Assembly: GCA_947631745.1 (NCBI GenBank)
Contig: CANRMM010000042.1
Span: 1-57,337 of the forward strand
Direction of reading: 5' to 3'
Origin: an uncultured Clostridia bacterium
GTDB lineage: Bacteria; Bacillota; Clostridia; TANB77; CAG-508
Length of the DNA stretch: 57,337 bases
Below, piece after piece: positions 11,672 through 21,300 of this stretch. A program made the translations under genes and the position numbers. The notes under the pieces are model-generated. The model searched no databases. It had not been told where the DNA came from and saw only the letters and a program-made list of their open reading frames with translations. How positions within the stretch are numbered: the first letter of the stretch is position 1; the number at the start of each line of letters is the position of its first letter.

Positions 11672-11699
11672 AAAAAGTATGGATGATTCCATACTTTTC
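11672..11699 (-). terminator. Intrinsic terminator downstream of murG
   Basis: AAAAGTATGG atgatt CCATACTTTT inverted repeat followed by T-rich sequence on the minus strand. Confidence 0.65.
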
Positions 11700-11763
11700 C
11701 ATTTATTGTAAATTTTTTTATTTTCAAAAAGACAAATTTATTTTTTTATATTTAATTATATTT

Positions 11764-12888
11764 TTATTTATTTTTTATAACCTTTTTTATCTCTTGGTAT
11801 ATTTTTTCCTCAACATTTGGAATTGAAACTTTATTTGCATTTTTCGACATCTTTTCTATAATTTCTTTATTTGAAATAATAGAATTAATTGTTTTGTTTA
11901 AAATTTCTTCATTTAGATCTTTATCCAATATAATTTTAGCAGCTTCACATTTTTCTAGTACTTTTGCATTATACTCTTGATGGTTTTCTGTTGCATAAGG
12001 AAATGGAATAAAAATTGCTGGTTTTCCTACAATTGATATTTCTGTAATTGTCATAGCTCCACTTCTGCATACAACCAAATCTACCATATTCATCATTTCT
12101 TCCATATTATAAATATATGGCATAACCTTTACATTTTGAATATTTTCTATATCTATTTTTTGACTGGCTAGTTGTTCTTTTATTTTGTCATACTGTGTTT
12201 GGCCTACAGACCATATTATTTGATATGTATTATTTAGCTTTTTGGTAATTATATTAATTATACTTTTATTTATGCTCTGTGCTCCTTGACTACCTCCAAA
12301 TATTAATACTGTTGGTTTTTGATTATCTTGTAATCCAATTTCTTTTTTTATTTGAAGAATTTGATTATTTGAAATATTTCTTTTCTTTATTTTGGTTGGA
12401 GTGCCTGTAACAACAACTTTCTTTGCATTTGGTAGTCTTTCTTTTGCATCTTCGAATCCTACTAATACTGTATTTACTTTCTTTGATAATAGTTTTACAG
12501 ATACTCCTGGAAATGCATTACTCTCATGTAGCATTGTTGGTATTTTTAATTTATTAGCTGCCGTTATTACTGGCATGCAGATGTATCCTCCTGTACCTAT
12601 TACTATGTTTGGATTAAATTCTTTTAATATTTTTTTTGCCTTTCCTATTGATTTTATTGTTTTATATAAATTTTTTAAATTTGATAATGTTAGTTTTCGT
12701 TCAATTCCATGTGCATCTATTTTTTTTAATTCATATCCTGCTCGTGGTACTAAATCTGTTTCTAATCCTCTATCTGTACCTATAAAAATGATATTTGAAT
12801 TTGGTTCTTCTTGTTTTATTTTATTTGCAATGGCAATTCCCGGGTTGATATGTCCTCCTGTTCCTGCTGCTGCTATTACAACTTTCAT
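11764..12888 (-). CDS. murG: UDP-GlcNAc:undecaprenyl-PP-MurNAc-pentapeptide GlcNAc transferase
   Basis: MKVVIAAAGTGGHINPGIAIANKIK...; IFGGSQGAQSIN; VVCRSGAMTITE. Confidence 0.96.
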   Translation of the reverse strand: MKVVIAAAGTGGHINPGIAIANKIKQEEPNSNIIFIGTDRGLETDLVPRAGYELKKIDAHGIERKLTLSNLKNLYKTIKSIGKAKKILKEFNPNIVIGTGGYICMPVITAANKLKIPTMLHESNAFPGVSVKLLSKKVNTVLVGFEDAKERLPNAKKVVVTGTPTKIKKRNISNNQILQIKKEIGLQDNQKPTVLIFGGSQGAQSINKSIINIITKKLNNTYQIIWSVGQTQYDKIKEQLASQKIDIENIQNVKVMPYIYNMEEMMNMVDLVVCRSGAMTITEISIVGKPAIFIPFPYATENHQEYNAKVLEKCEAAKIILDKDLNEEILNKTINSIISNKEIIEKMSKNANKVSIPNVEEKIYQEIKKVIKNK

Positions 12889-12901
12889 AGATAATCTCTC
12901 C

Positions 12902-14113
12902 TTATATTTTTGATGTTTTTTTCGATATATTTAATAAAATACCACACATTGCTAGTAATATAATGATTGCTGTTCCTCCTGCACTAAAGAATGGTAATGG
13001 CATACCTGTATTTGGAATAGAGCTTGTAACAACTCCTATATTAATTACTACTTGAATTAGCACAAGTGCTGTTATTCCTGTAGCTAAAAGGCTAGAAAAC
13101 ATATCTGGTGCTTTCATAGCAATTAAAATTCCTCTCCATACAAATAAAGCAAATAGAATAATAACAATTGTGCATCCTATAAATCCTAATTCCTCTGCTA
13201 AAATAGAAAATATGAAGTCGTTTTGTGGTTCTGGAATATATAAATATTTTTGTTTACTTTCTCCTAATCCTGCACCGAATAGTCCTCCTGATCCAATTGC
13301 ATATAAACTTTGAATTGCTTGATACCCTGTTCCTAATGGATCATCCCACGGATTCATAAAACTTAAAATTCTATCAATTCTAAAATTTTCTGCTCCTGCA
13401 CTTTCTCCTTTAGATGCCATATATAATCCTAATATTCCACTTCCAAATCCACCTACTACCAAACCTGTCATAATAAAGTGTGTAATTCTGCAACCTGCTA
13501 CTAACATCATAATTACTGTAATTAACCCCATTACCAAACCAACGCTTAAATGGTTTTGAATAAAGTAAGCAATTCCTACAGGTATTGCAACAAATATAAG
13601 AGGTTTTAAAAAACCTTTTTTAAAATCTCTTAATTCGTCTTTGTGGTCTGCTAAATATCCTGCATAGAATATAATTAGTCCAATTTTTGTTAGCTCTGAT
13701 GGTTGAAATTGTGTAAATCCTAAATTAATCCATCTTGTTGCACCATTTGCAGAGCTTCCTATTCCTGGTATTAATACGAGTAATAAAATTCCTACTGAGA
13801 AAACATAGATTATTTTATAAAATTTTTTGTAAATACGGTAATCTATTTTTGAAGTAAAATACATTGCTATTAAACCTGCTACAGCAAATATTGCTTGCCT
13901 TGTTACATAAGTATAACTGTTTCCTGATTCTGATAATGCTGATGGTGCACTTGCTGATAATACCATAACAATTCCTAAGGATAATAGTAAAATTATAATA
14001 ATAATAAGGACAAAGTCTATTGGCTTTTCTGTTTTTCTTTCAATACTTGCAGGTTTATTTTGAGTTCCTTTTTGTTTTTTATTTTGAACTCTGTTTTCTA
14101 CTTTGCTTTGCAC
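12902..14113 (-). CDS. SEDS family protein FtsW/SpoVE
   Basis: GSSANGATRWINLGFTQFQPSELTKIGLI...GTGYQAIQSLYAIGSGGLFGAGLGESKQKYLYIPEPQNDFIFSILAEELGF; SEDS signature in dcw context. Confidence 0.93.
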   Translation of the reverse strand: MQSKVENRVQNKKQKGTQNKPASIERKTEKPIDFVLIIIIILLLSLGIVMVLSASAPSALSESGNSYTYVTRQAIFAVAGLIAMYFTSKIDYRIYKKFYKIIYVFSVGILLLVLIPGIGSSANGATRWINLGFTQFQPSELTKIGLIIFYAGYLADHKDELRDFKKGFLKPLIFVAIPVGIAYFIQNHLSVGLVMGLITVIMMLVAGCRITHFIMTGLVVGGFGSGILGLYMASKGESAGAENFRIDRILSFMNPWDDPLGTGYQAIQSLYAIGSGGLFGAGLGESKQKYLYIPEPQNDFIFSILAEELGFIGCTIVIILFALFVWRGILIAMKAPDMFSSLLATGITALVLIQVVINIGVVTSSIPNTGMPLPFFSAGGTAIIILLAMCGILLNISKKTSKI

Positions 14114-14150
14114 TTTTTCTTATCCTTCCTTTCTCTTGGTTATCTATATC

Positions 14151-15134
14151 CTATATTATCACCAATCCTGCAAAACAGAATAGTAATGTAATTAAGCTAA
14201 ATACAGATACAATTTTATTTTCTTTCCAGCCTGATAGTTCAAAATGGTGATGTAATGGTGCCATTTTAAATATTCTTTTGCCTGTTCTTTTAAAATGAGC
14301 TACTTGTATCATAACAGAAAGTGTTTCTATAACTGGTATAATAGCAATAATTAATAAAAGTAATGGCATCTTTAAATATAAAGCAATTCCTGCAATAGCT
14401 CCTCCTAGCATTAATGAGCCTGTATCTCCCATCATTACTTTTGCTGGATGTAAATTAAATAGTAAAAATCCTAAGCAAGTACCAATTAAAATACTTCCAA
14501 ATATGGTTATTTCTTTTATTTCAAATATGATTGAAATTACTGTTAAGCATGTGATAATAATGGTTGTAACACTTGTTGATAGGCCATCAATTCCGTCGGT
14601 TAAATTAACTGCATTTGTTGTAGCAAGCATTACGACAATTGCAAGTGGTATATAAATCCATATTGGTAAAACAATATATTGCTCCATAAATGGAATAAAA
14701 ATATCTGTTTCTATATGAAGTACATTTGTTAAAATAATTGTGTAACCAACTGCTACAATTAATAGTCCTAGCATTTTTGCTTTTGGACTTAATCCATTTG
14801 TATTTTTCAATACTAATTTTTTAAAGTCATCTATAAAGCCTATTATTCCAAATCCTATTGTAACAAATAGTAATGGTAATAGATTTGTTGCAATTTGTGC
14901 TTGTTCTGGATCATTATGATAGTCATAATAACATATTCCTGTTATTGCTATGATGACTATTATCATAATAATACCTCCCATTGTTGGAGTACCTTGTTTT
15001 TTTAAATGGGATTCTGGTCCCTCTCTTCTTTCAATTTGACCTACCTTTAGTCTTCTTAAAATTGGTACAATTATCATAGAAACAACTACGCTAGCTATAA
15101 AGGATAGTAGTAATATTTTCGTTTGAAATTGCAT
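14151..15134 (-). CDS. mraY: Phospho-MurNAc-pentapeptide transferase
   Basis: GTPTMGGIIMI, NAVNLTDGIDGLSTSVT, MMGDTGSLMLGGAIAG, HHHFELSGWKE. Confidence 0.97.
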   Translation of the reverse strand: MQFQTKILLLSFIASVVVSMIIVPILRRLKVGQIERREGPESHLKKQGTPTMGGIIMIIVIIAITGICYYDYHNDPEQAQIATNLLPLLFVTIGFGIIGFIDDFKKLVLKNTNGLSPKAKMLGLLIVAVGYTIILTNVLHIETDIFIPFMEQYIVLPIWIYIPLAIVVMLATTNAVNLTDGIDGLSTSVTTIIITCLTVISIIFEIKEITIFGSILIGTCLGFLLFNLHPAKVMMGDTGSLMLGGAIAGIALYLKMPLLLLIIAIIPVIETLSVMIQVAHFKRTGKRIFKMAPLHHHFELSGWKENKIVSVFSLITLLFCFAGLVII

Positions 15135-15146
15135 AAAATTTCCTCC

Positions 15147-16646
15147 TTAGTCTTTCTTTTTCTTTTTTTCCATTTCTTCCTCTATTATTTCATTTACAAT
15201 TAAATTCTCATCAAAAGGATATTTTTCTCCTTGTATTTCTTGGTATTGTTCATGGCCTTTTCCTGCAAGTACAATTATATCCTTAGGATTTGCCATCTTG
15301 ATTGCTTTTCTTATTGCTTCTACTCTATTTACAATACATTCATATTTTCCTTTTGTCTTTTTTATTCCTTTTTCAATATCTTCTATAATTTTTTCTGGTT
15401 CTTCTGTTCTTGGATTGTCTGAAGTAATAATTGTATAATCTGCTACTCTTCCTGATGCTTCTCCCATCATTGGTCTTTTTATTTTATCTCTGTCTCCTCC
15501 ACATCCAAATACACTAATGACTCTTCCTTTTGTATAAATTTTTACAGCGCTTAATATTTTTTCTAAACTTTCTGGAGTATGTGCATAATCAATCATAATA
15601 GTTAATCCCAGTTTATTGTCAACAAGCTCACTTCTTCCTGGAACTCTAATATTCATCAATGCTTCTTTTATATTTTCACTACTACAACCAAATTTTAATG
15701 CAACACTAATTGCTGCAAGAGCATTATATACACTAAATCTTCCTGGAATTGACACTTTAACTCTTTCGTTTTTATCTCCTAATTTTACTTTAAAGTCAAC
15801 ACATTGGTTTGTTACTGTAATATCCTTTGCTAACAAGTTGCATGTATTGTCAATTCCATATGTTGTAAAATTACATTCTGGTACTAATTTTGGAATAGTA
15901 ATTGCATATAGGTCATCTGCATTAATTAGCCCTGTTTTACACATTTTAAAGAGTTTTACTTTAGATTCAAAATAGTCTTCCATATTTGGATGTTCTCTTT
16001 CACTAATATGGTCTTCTGCTAAGTTAGTAAACACTGCCATATAAAATTCGCATCCTGCTACTCTCGATAGTTTTAAGCTTTGAGAAGATACTTCCATTAC
16101 AACTACTTCACATTTTTCTTTTAACATTTTTGCTAATATTTCCTGTAGTTTTAAGCTTTCTGGGGTAGTATTATCATTTTTCTCTATTTTTTTATCTCCA
16201 ATATAGGCTGCCACAGTCCCTATTAATCCTACTTTTATTCCTTGTTTTTCTAAAATGTCTCTAATCATATATGTTGTTGTTGTTTTTCCTTTTGTGCCTG
16301 TAACACCAATTAATTTCATTTTTTTTGAAGGATTGTTGTAATAGTTACATGAAGCAATTGCAAGTGCATATCTAGTGTCTGGAGCCAATATTATTGTTAC
16401 ATCTTCTGGTATTTTCTCAACGGTTTCTTTTGTTATTTCATTTTCTTGTGCTAAAATCACTTTTGCTCCATTTTGAATGGCTTCTTCTATATGTTCATGT
16501 CCATCGGTTTTAAATCCCTTTATCGCGACAAACATATCATTATCTTTTACCATATTAGAGTCGTTTGTTAAATTTGCTATGTCTCTATCTAATGTACCTC
16601 TAACTTTTAATTTGTCTATTCCTGCTAATATTTTTTTGAGTTCCAT
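15147..16646 (-). CDS. murE: UDP-MurNAc-tripeptide synthetase
   Basis: GVTGTKGKTTTTYMIRDIL, MEVSSQSL, IDYAHTPESLEKIL, SDNPRTEEPEKIIEDI. Confidence 0.95.
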   Translation of the reverse strand: MELKKILAGIDKLKVRGTLDRDIANLTNDSNMVKDNDMFVAIKGFKTDGHEHIEEAIQNGAKVILAQENEITKETVEKIPEDVTIILAPDTRYALAIASCNYYNNPSKKMKLIGVTGTKGKTTTTYMIRDILEKQGIKVGLIGTVAAYIGDKKIEKNDNTTPESLKLQEILAKMLKEKCEVVVMEVSSQSLKLSRVAGCEFYMAVFTNLAEDHISEREHPNMEDYFESKVKLFKMCKTGLINADDLYAITIPKLVPECNFTTYGIDNTCNLLAKDITVTNQCVDFKVKLGDKNERVKVSIPGRFSVYNALAAISVALKFGCSSENIKEALMNIRVPGRSELVDNKLGLTIMIDYAHTPESLEKILSAVKIYTKGRVISVFGCGGDRDKIKRPMMGEASGRVADYTIITSDNPRTEEPEKIIEDIEKGIKKTKGKYECIVNRVEAIRKAIKMANPKDIIVLAGKGHEQYQEIQGEKYPFDENLIVNEIIEEEMEKKKKKD

Positions 16647-16679
16647 AAACTCCCTCCTTGCAAAATTTCCATTTTTCCA

Positions 16680-16735
16680 GTTACATTATATAACTAAAAT
16701 TTTCTTTTGTATATAGTGAAATTTCATTTTTTGAC
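16680..16735 (-). promoter_or_regulatory. Candidate murE promoter
   Basis: Minus strand contains ATGTCAAAAAATGAAATTTCACTATATACAAAAGAAAATTTTAGTTATATAATGTAAC upstream of the murE RBS, with TATAAT/TATATA -10-like hexamers. Weak call in an AT-rich background. Confidence 0.3.
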
Positions 16736-16742
16736 ATTAATT

Positions 16743-17042
16743 TTATTCTATTTTTACAGAGATATTACTTCCTTTATATACTTCAATTCCGTTAGTTGGT
16801 ACTTGTTCTTTTATGATTGCTTGCTCTTTATCTATTTCTTGTTCTGTATTAATCTGTAAGTTCAATTCATATTCTTTTAGAACTTTTTCTGCTTCCTTAA
16901 CTGTCATTCCTATAATTCTTGGCATTTCTATTTTTTCTTTTATATTTTCCTCGTTTTCATTGTCTTTACTAATTTCCAAATATGGTAGCACTTCTCCTAA
17001 CACTTGTGATGCAATTGGTGCTGCCACACCACCTCCTTGGTG
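16743..17042 (-). pseudogene. spoVD: 3' fragment of the split PBP (end of transpeptidase domain plus one PASTA domain)
   Basis: In-frame HQGGGVAAPIASQVLGEVLPYLEI...MPRIIGMTVKEAEKVLKEYELNLQINTEQEIDKEQAIIKEQVPTNGIEVYKGSNISVKIE. The listed ORF extends to 17093, but those N-terminal residues (MQFPCFSPFINNCVVKI) are read from element DNA. Confidence 0.9.
17030..17042 (+). other. Left recombination junction core of the element
   Basis: CACCTCCTTGGTG; PBP coding sequence to the left, non-PBP DNA (TATTTTAACAACACAATT...) to the right; pairs with 34977-34989. Confidence 0.8.
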
Positions 17043-17067
17043 TATTTTAACAACACAATTATTTATA

Positions 17068-17106
17068 AAAGGAGAAAAGCAAGGGAATTGCATTGCTTTT
17101 CTCCTT
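17068..17106 (-). terminator. Strong intrinsic terminator at left end of element
   Basis: AAAGGAGAAAAGCAA gggaattgca TTGCTTTTCTCCTT; on the minus strand followed by TTTTAT. Confidence 0.75.
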
Positions 17107-17121
17107 GCTTTTTAAAATGGC

Positions 17122-18159
17122 TTATTCGGCCGGGAAATACTCACTTGTGCAGAAATATTGATTATATATATGTCTATATATTGGGCCTTGAATAAATTCA
17201 GCTTGAAATACCAAATTTTTAGGTCCGATTGGTCCATCCCTTAAAAGTTCTTCTGCCCATTCATAAACTTCTTGCGGTACTTCCAATTGCCCACTTAAAA
17301 TCCGATCTCTTGTTATCTGCGCATAAGCATTACCTGTAAAAATAATACTCTGCATATCATCTCCACAAATTCCTAGTTCCAGCAAATGTAATAGAACACT
17401 TCCACAAAGTTTGTGTGCTTCTTTTGCTTCTTCGTAGTTAATTTGGTCAGTGTATTCACTCAAATAAATCAATACTCCTTCTTCGGCATACATAAGGTCA
17501 CCTAGGAGTTTGACATCGTCTGCTGTATAATTAAAATACGGTTCTATTGCTTCTGGAGTATCCGATGGCTTTACTGGTACATCTTCTTCTAGAACGTTTG
17601 ATGGCTCTATTGTCATGTCTTCATCTGGAACGTTTGTTGGCTCTGCTGGCATCTCTTTCTCTGGAGCATTCGTTGGATTTGCTGGTGCATTTTCCTCTGG
17701 AGTGTTCGTTGGATCTACCGGTGCATTTTCCTCTGGAGCGTTTGTTGGATCTGCCGGGGCATTTTCCTCTGAAACGTTTGATGCTTCTTTGTGGTCTCTG
17801 ACGTTTTCAGAGTCTTCGTTCTGGTCAACCGGATATATTCTTGCTGAATCGTCCGTATTGTTGATTGTGTTAACATTAGTGGAGGGTACAGTGTTGGGGG
17901 CTGTGGTCGGAACAGTGATAGTGTCGGCGAGGCTTTCGTCTGCTGTAGCGTCAGTGGTAATGGTGCTGTTGCTGTTGTTCTCTGAGTCTTCCTTGGAAGA
18001 TGTTACTGTTTTGATTCTATACACCATCATGGCTGTAGATAACATCGTAATCACAAGCAGGATTGCGATGCCGCTGTATCCTTTGCTTTTTGTCTTTTCC
18101 CTCACTCGCTTTCCCTTGTACCGCTTAAAACGGTTATTTCTCTTGCTGTCCTTCGTCAT
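17122..18159 (-). CDS. Membrane-anchored extracellular protein with 12-aa tandem repeats
   Basis: Basic N-terminus plus one TM (GYSGIAILLVITMLSTAMMVYRI), then about six EENAPADPTNAP-type units. Noticeably less AT-rich than neighbouring genes. Confidence 0.75.
   Translation of the reverse strand: MTKDSKRNNRFKRYKGKRVREKTKSKGYSGIAILLVITMLSTAMMVYRIKTVTSSKEDSENNSNSTITTDATADESLADTITVPTTAPNTVPSTNVNTINNTDDSARIYPVDQNEDSENVRDHKEASNVSEENAPADPTNAPEENAPVDPTNTPEENAPANPTNAPEKEMPAEPTNVPDEDMTIEPSNVLEEDVPVKPSDTPEAIEPYFNYTADDVKLLGDLMYAEEGVLIYLSEYTDQINYEEAKEAHKLCGSVLLHLLELGICGDDMQSIIFTGNAYAQITRDRILSGQLEVPQEVYEWAEELLRDGPIGPKNLVFQAEFIQGPIYRHIYNQYFCTSEYFPAE
17560..17775 (-). repeat. Tandem 36-bp (12-aa) repeats, about 6 copies
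   Basis: EENAPADPTNAP EENAPVDPTNTP EENAPANPTNAP EKEMPAEPTNVP DEDMTIEPSNVL EEDVPVKPSDTP. Boundaries approximate. Confidence 0.8.
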
Positions 18160-18337
18160 TTTTCTTTTCTCCTTTACTTTTGTTAGAGCTCATTTGTGCT
18201 CTATATATTAGGATGACATAATGTCTTCCTTTTTCCATTATACTATACTTTTTGAATTTAGGCAAATTTAATTGCTTAGTATTTTTCTTTTTAATCATTT
18301 ATATTTGTTAATAATGTTTTTTATTATATAGTTTATA

Positions 18338-18382
18338 GCTAAAAGATTCCTAAATTATGTATTATAATTTAGGAATCTTTTT
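18338..18382 (-). terminator. Intrinsic terminator of the 1326-aa gene
   Basis: AAAAGATTCCTAAATTAT...ATAATTTAGGAATCTTTT inverted repeat just past the stop at 18386. Confidence 0.7.
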
Positions 18383-18385
18383 TAC

Positions 18386-21300
18386 TTATTTTACTTTCTT
18401 TAATCCAATTAGTATTAATTTCATATCTGCCATATCTCCTATACCACATTCTTCATTTTTATCAAAGTCTGCAGCATTTGCTTTTGTTTTTGATAATTGT
18501 TCAACTTTAATAAGGTGTAACTTTAATCTAGCTAGGTCATTTACTGTAATTTTTCCGTCTCCGTCTATATCTCCTGTTACTTCAAGAGTAAATTGTGAAT
18601 TATCTGCTAATTTCATAGTTGTATCTGTAGTAATAAGGCTGTCATCAGTTAATACATTTCCTCGTGAATCAACAAATACAATATCTTGTTCTCCTTCTAT
18701 TTCTACATTTTCTTTGAATTCTTTTACTGTTGTTTTTGGAAGAATTTGTGATATATATCCTTCTTCTACTTTATATTTTTCTGTTTTTACTTCTTCTGGT
18801 GAACCTGGTATTCCTGTATTATTTTGTGAGTTTGGATTTCCCATTCCTGTTCCAATCCAGTTAACGCTTGCTGTTACTTCTCCTATATTTCCTGCTTTAT
18901 CTTGTAGTTTGAATGTAAATTCTCCATTTTGATCAAATGTATACGTATATCCTTCTTTTCCGTCTTTATTGTTTAGTACTGTTACTTCTTCACTAGGAGT
19001 TATTTCTGCTGTTACTTCAGAATCAATTCCACTTCCTGAATGATATTCAATTGTAGCTGTTGGTGCTGTTTTATCTATCCAATCAACTATAGCTGTAGCA
19101 GTTCCTTCTTTCTTTGTTTTGTTGTCATAAAATTCAAATGTAAATTCTCCGTTTTCTTCAAATACATATACATCACTATCGTGATTTGTAATTGTTATAT
19201 CTGTACTTGGATTTACAAGTCTTGCTATAACATTTTGGTTGGTTAATTTTTGTGTGTTATATCCAATGCCTGCTGTAGGATGAGGATTTTTTGTTAAGTC
19301 TTGGTAAATATTAAACATTCTACCTGTCATAAAGCTTCCTCCACCTGCTGATGATGTTTTAGTACCTATAATTTTAATATATTGTACTGTTGGTTTGTCT
19401 TCAAATTCTATTGTTTTTGTTTCTTCGTTATTATCCCATTTTACTGTTCCAATTTCTGTATATTCTTCTCCGTCTATACTTCCTAGGATTTGACCTTCTA
19501 AGATTTTACCGTTTCCTCCACCTGCTGGTACATAATCTAATGCTGATAATTCGATTTTTCTATCTACTTTAATAATAATATATCTTTCTTGGTCTGAACC
19601 ATTCCATGCTGAATGCCATCTTGTGTTGTAGTTTCCATCTATTACGTTTACTGCTTCTCCTTTATTGCCTCCTGTTGTTTCACTAGATACTCCTGCGATT
19701 GATAGATGTGCTACTGGTACGTATTTTCTTGTTTCTGGTTGATCGTCTGCTGTAAATGTATATGTTGTTATTTCACTTGCAAGCATTGTTCCTGTTGCAG
19801 ATTGTCTTACTTGTATTGTTTTATCTCCTGTTAAATCTGGAGATTCATCTTCATAAGAAATCCATTCATCTTCATCTGTGTAACGCCATTCTGTATGTTC
19901 ATTAACTCCTACTATTCTGTTTTCTAAATCATTATTGTATAGATCTGCTAATTTCTTTTGATCTTGTATATCTATTTTAAATATATTGTTTTCATCTTCA
20001 TAACTTGTTCCGTAAATGTGAACATAAATATCATCTTCTGCATTGATTTTACTTAGTTGTTCGTCTGTTAATGTTTCTTTATGTTCTTCCTCTGGTGTAT
20101 ATGTTACATCAATCCAAGTTTGTTTTCCATCTATACTATAATCCCAATGAATTCCTGAATCATCATAGTTGCTTGATAATACAATTTTTCCTGCATCTTC
20201 TCCATCAAATGAAAATGTTGCTAAGTCTTTGTCCATTTGTCCTAATAAATATTTTGCTACTGTTTGTGTAATACTTGGTTGATATACTTTAGTATTATCC
20301 TCCCATGTAGTTCCTTCTGTTAATGTATTTATTTGTAATACTGTAAATTTAAATGAGTATTCTGTTGATTTTAGCATTGGTTTAATTAAATTTGATAGTT
20401 GATACATTGGTAATGGGAAGCATTTTAAATTTTCACATATATCTTCTGCTAATTCATAATACTTTTCTTCTGATGTATTTTCATCTGCTTTATATAAATT
20501 AATTAAGCCATACCATGCATCTATATTAATTGGTTCAACTTCTAATGCTTTTCTATAAATTTCTTCTTGCTTTTCTGGATTGTCTTTATATATATCTGCT
20601 GTCATAATGATTTCTTCAGCTTCTTCGTAGCTTTCATAGTGATTTAATGCTTCTTGTGCTAATACAATATATGTTGCACAGTATCCTTCTGCATAGCTAT
20701 CACTACCCCAGCCTAAAGGCATTCTAACACTTAATTTTTCTGTTTTTCCAGATAATGCCCATCCACTTACGTCATTATCTATTGTCCAATATCCATTTCC
20801 ATCTTTATCTTTTCTATAATAAATTAATGCTGCGTGTCCTGGCTGACTAATTACTGATGATGGTGTTCCATGAACTCCACGTATATTAGAACCTATTTTA
20901 GAGATACCTCCACAAACGGCTCCTCCTTCGATGTTCATCCATAATTTATTAACACCTGGTCTAAATGTTACACCATATCTTAAAAAGTCATATTTATCAT
21001 CCCATTCTTCTTTCTTTGATTCATCATGAAATTCTGGTCTACTATAATCTGGGTCTAAATATTTCATATATGGATGTGGTTGTAAGTATTTTTCTTCTTC
21101 GTTTGGATGATCATTTATATATTTTTGTGTATATTCATTTAACCATACAATTTCTTCGTCATCTATGATGTTATTCATAACGAAACGCATTTCTTCTACT
21201 TTTAAGCTTTCAAACCATGGTGTATGGTCTTGATTTTTAGAAACTACGAACTTATCGTTTGCATGTAAATCTTTAAAAATTTCATAACGAGTTACAGGAT

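Noticed and set aside
16743-17093. Full 116-aa ORF (MQFPCFSPFINNC...) as an independent PASTA protein
   Set aside because: Its first ~17 codons are read from the element terminator hairpin and att arm, with no RBS; the conserved sequence begins exactly at the recombination core.
17560-17775. Possible CRISPR-like repeat
   Set aside because: The 36-bp periodicity is in-frame coding (12-aa protein repeats) with no unique spacers.
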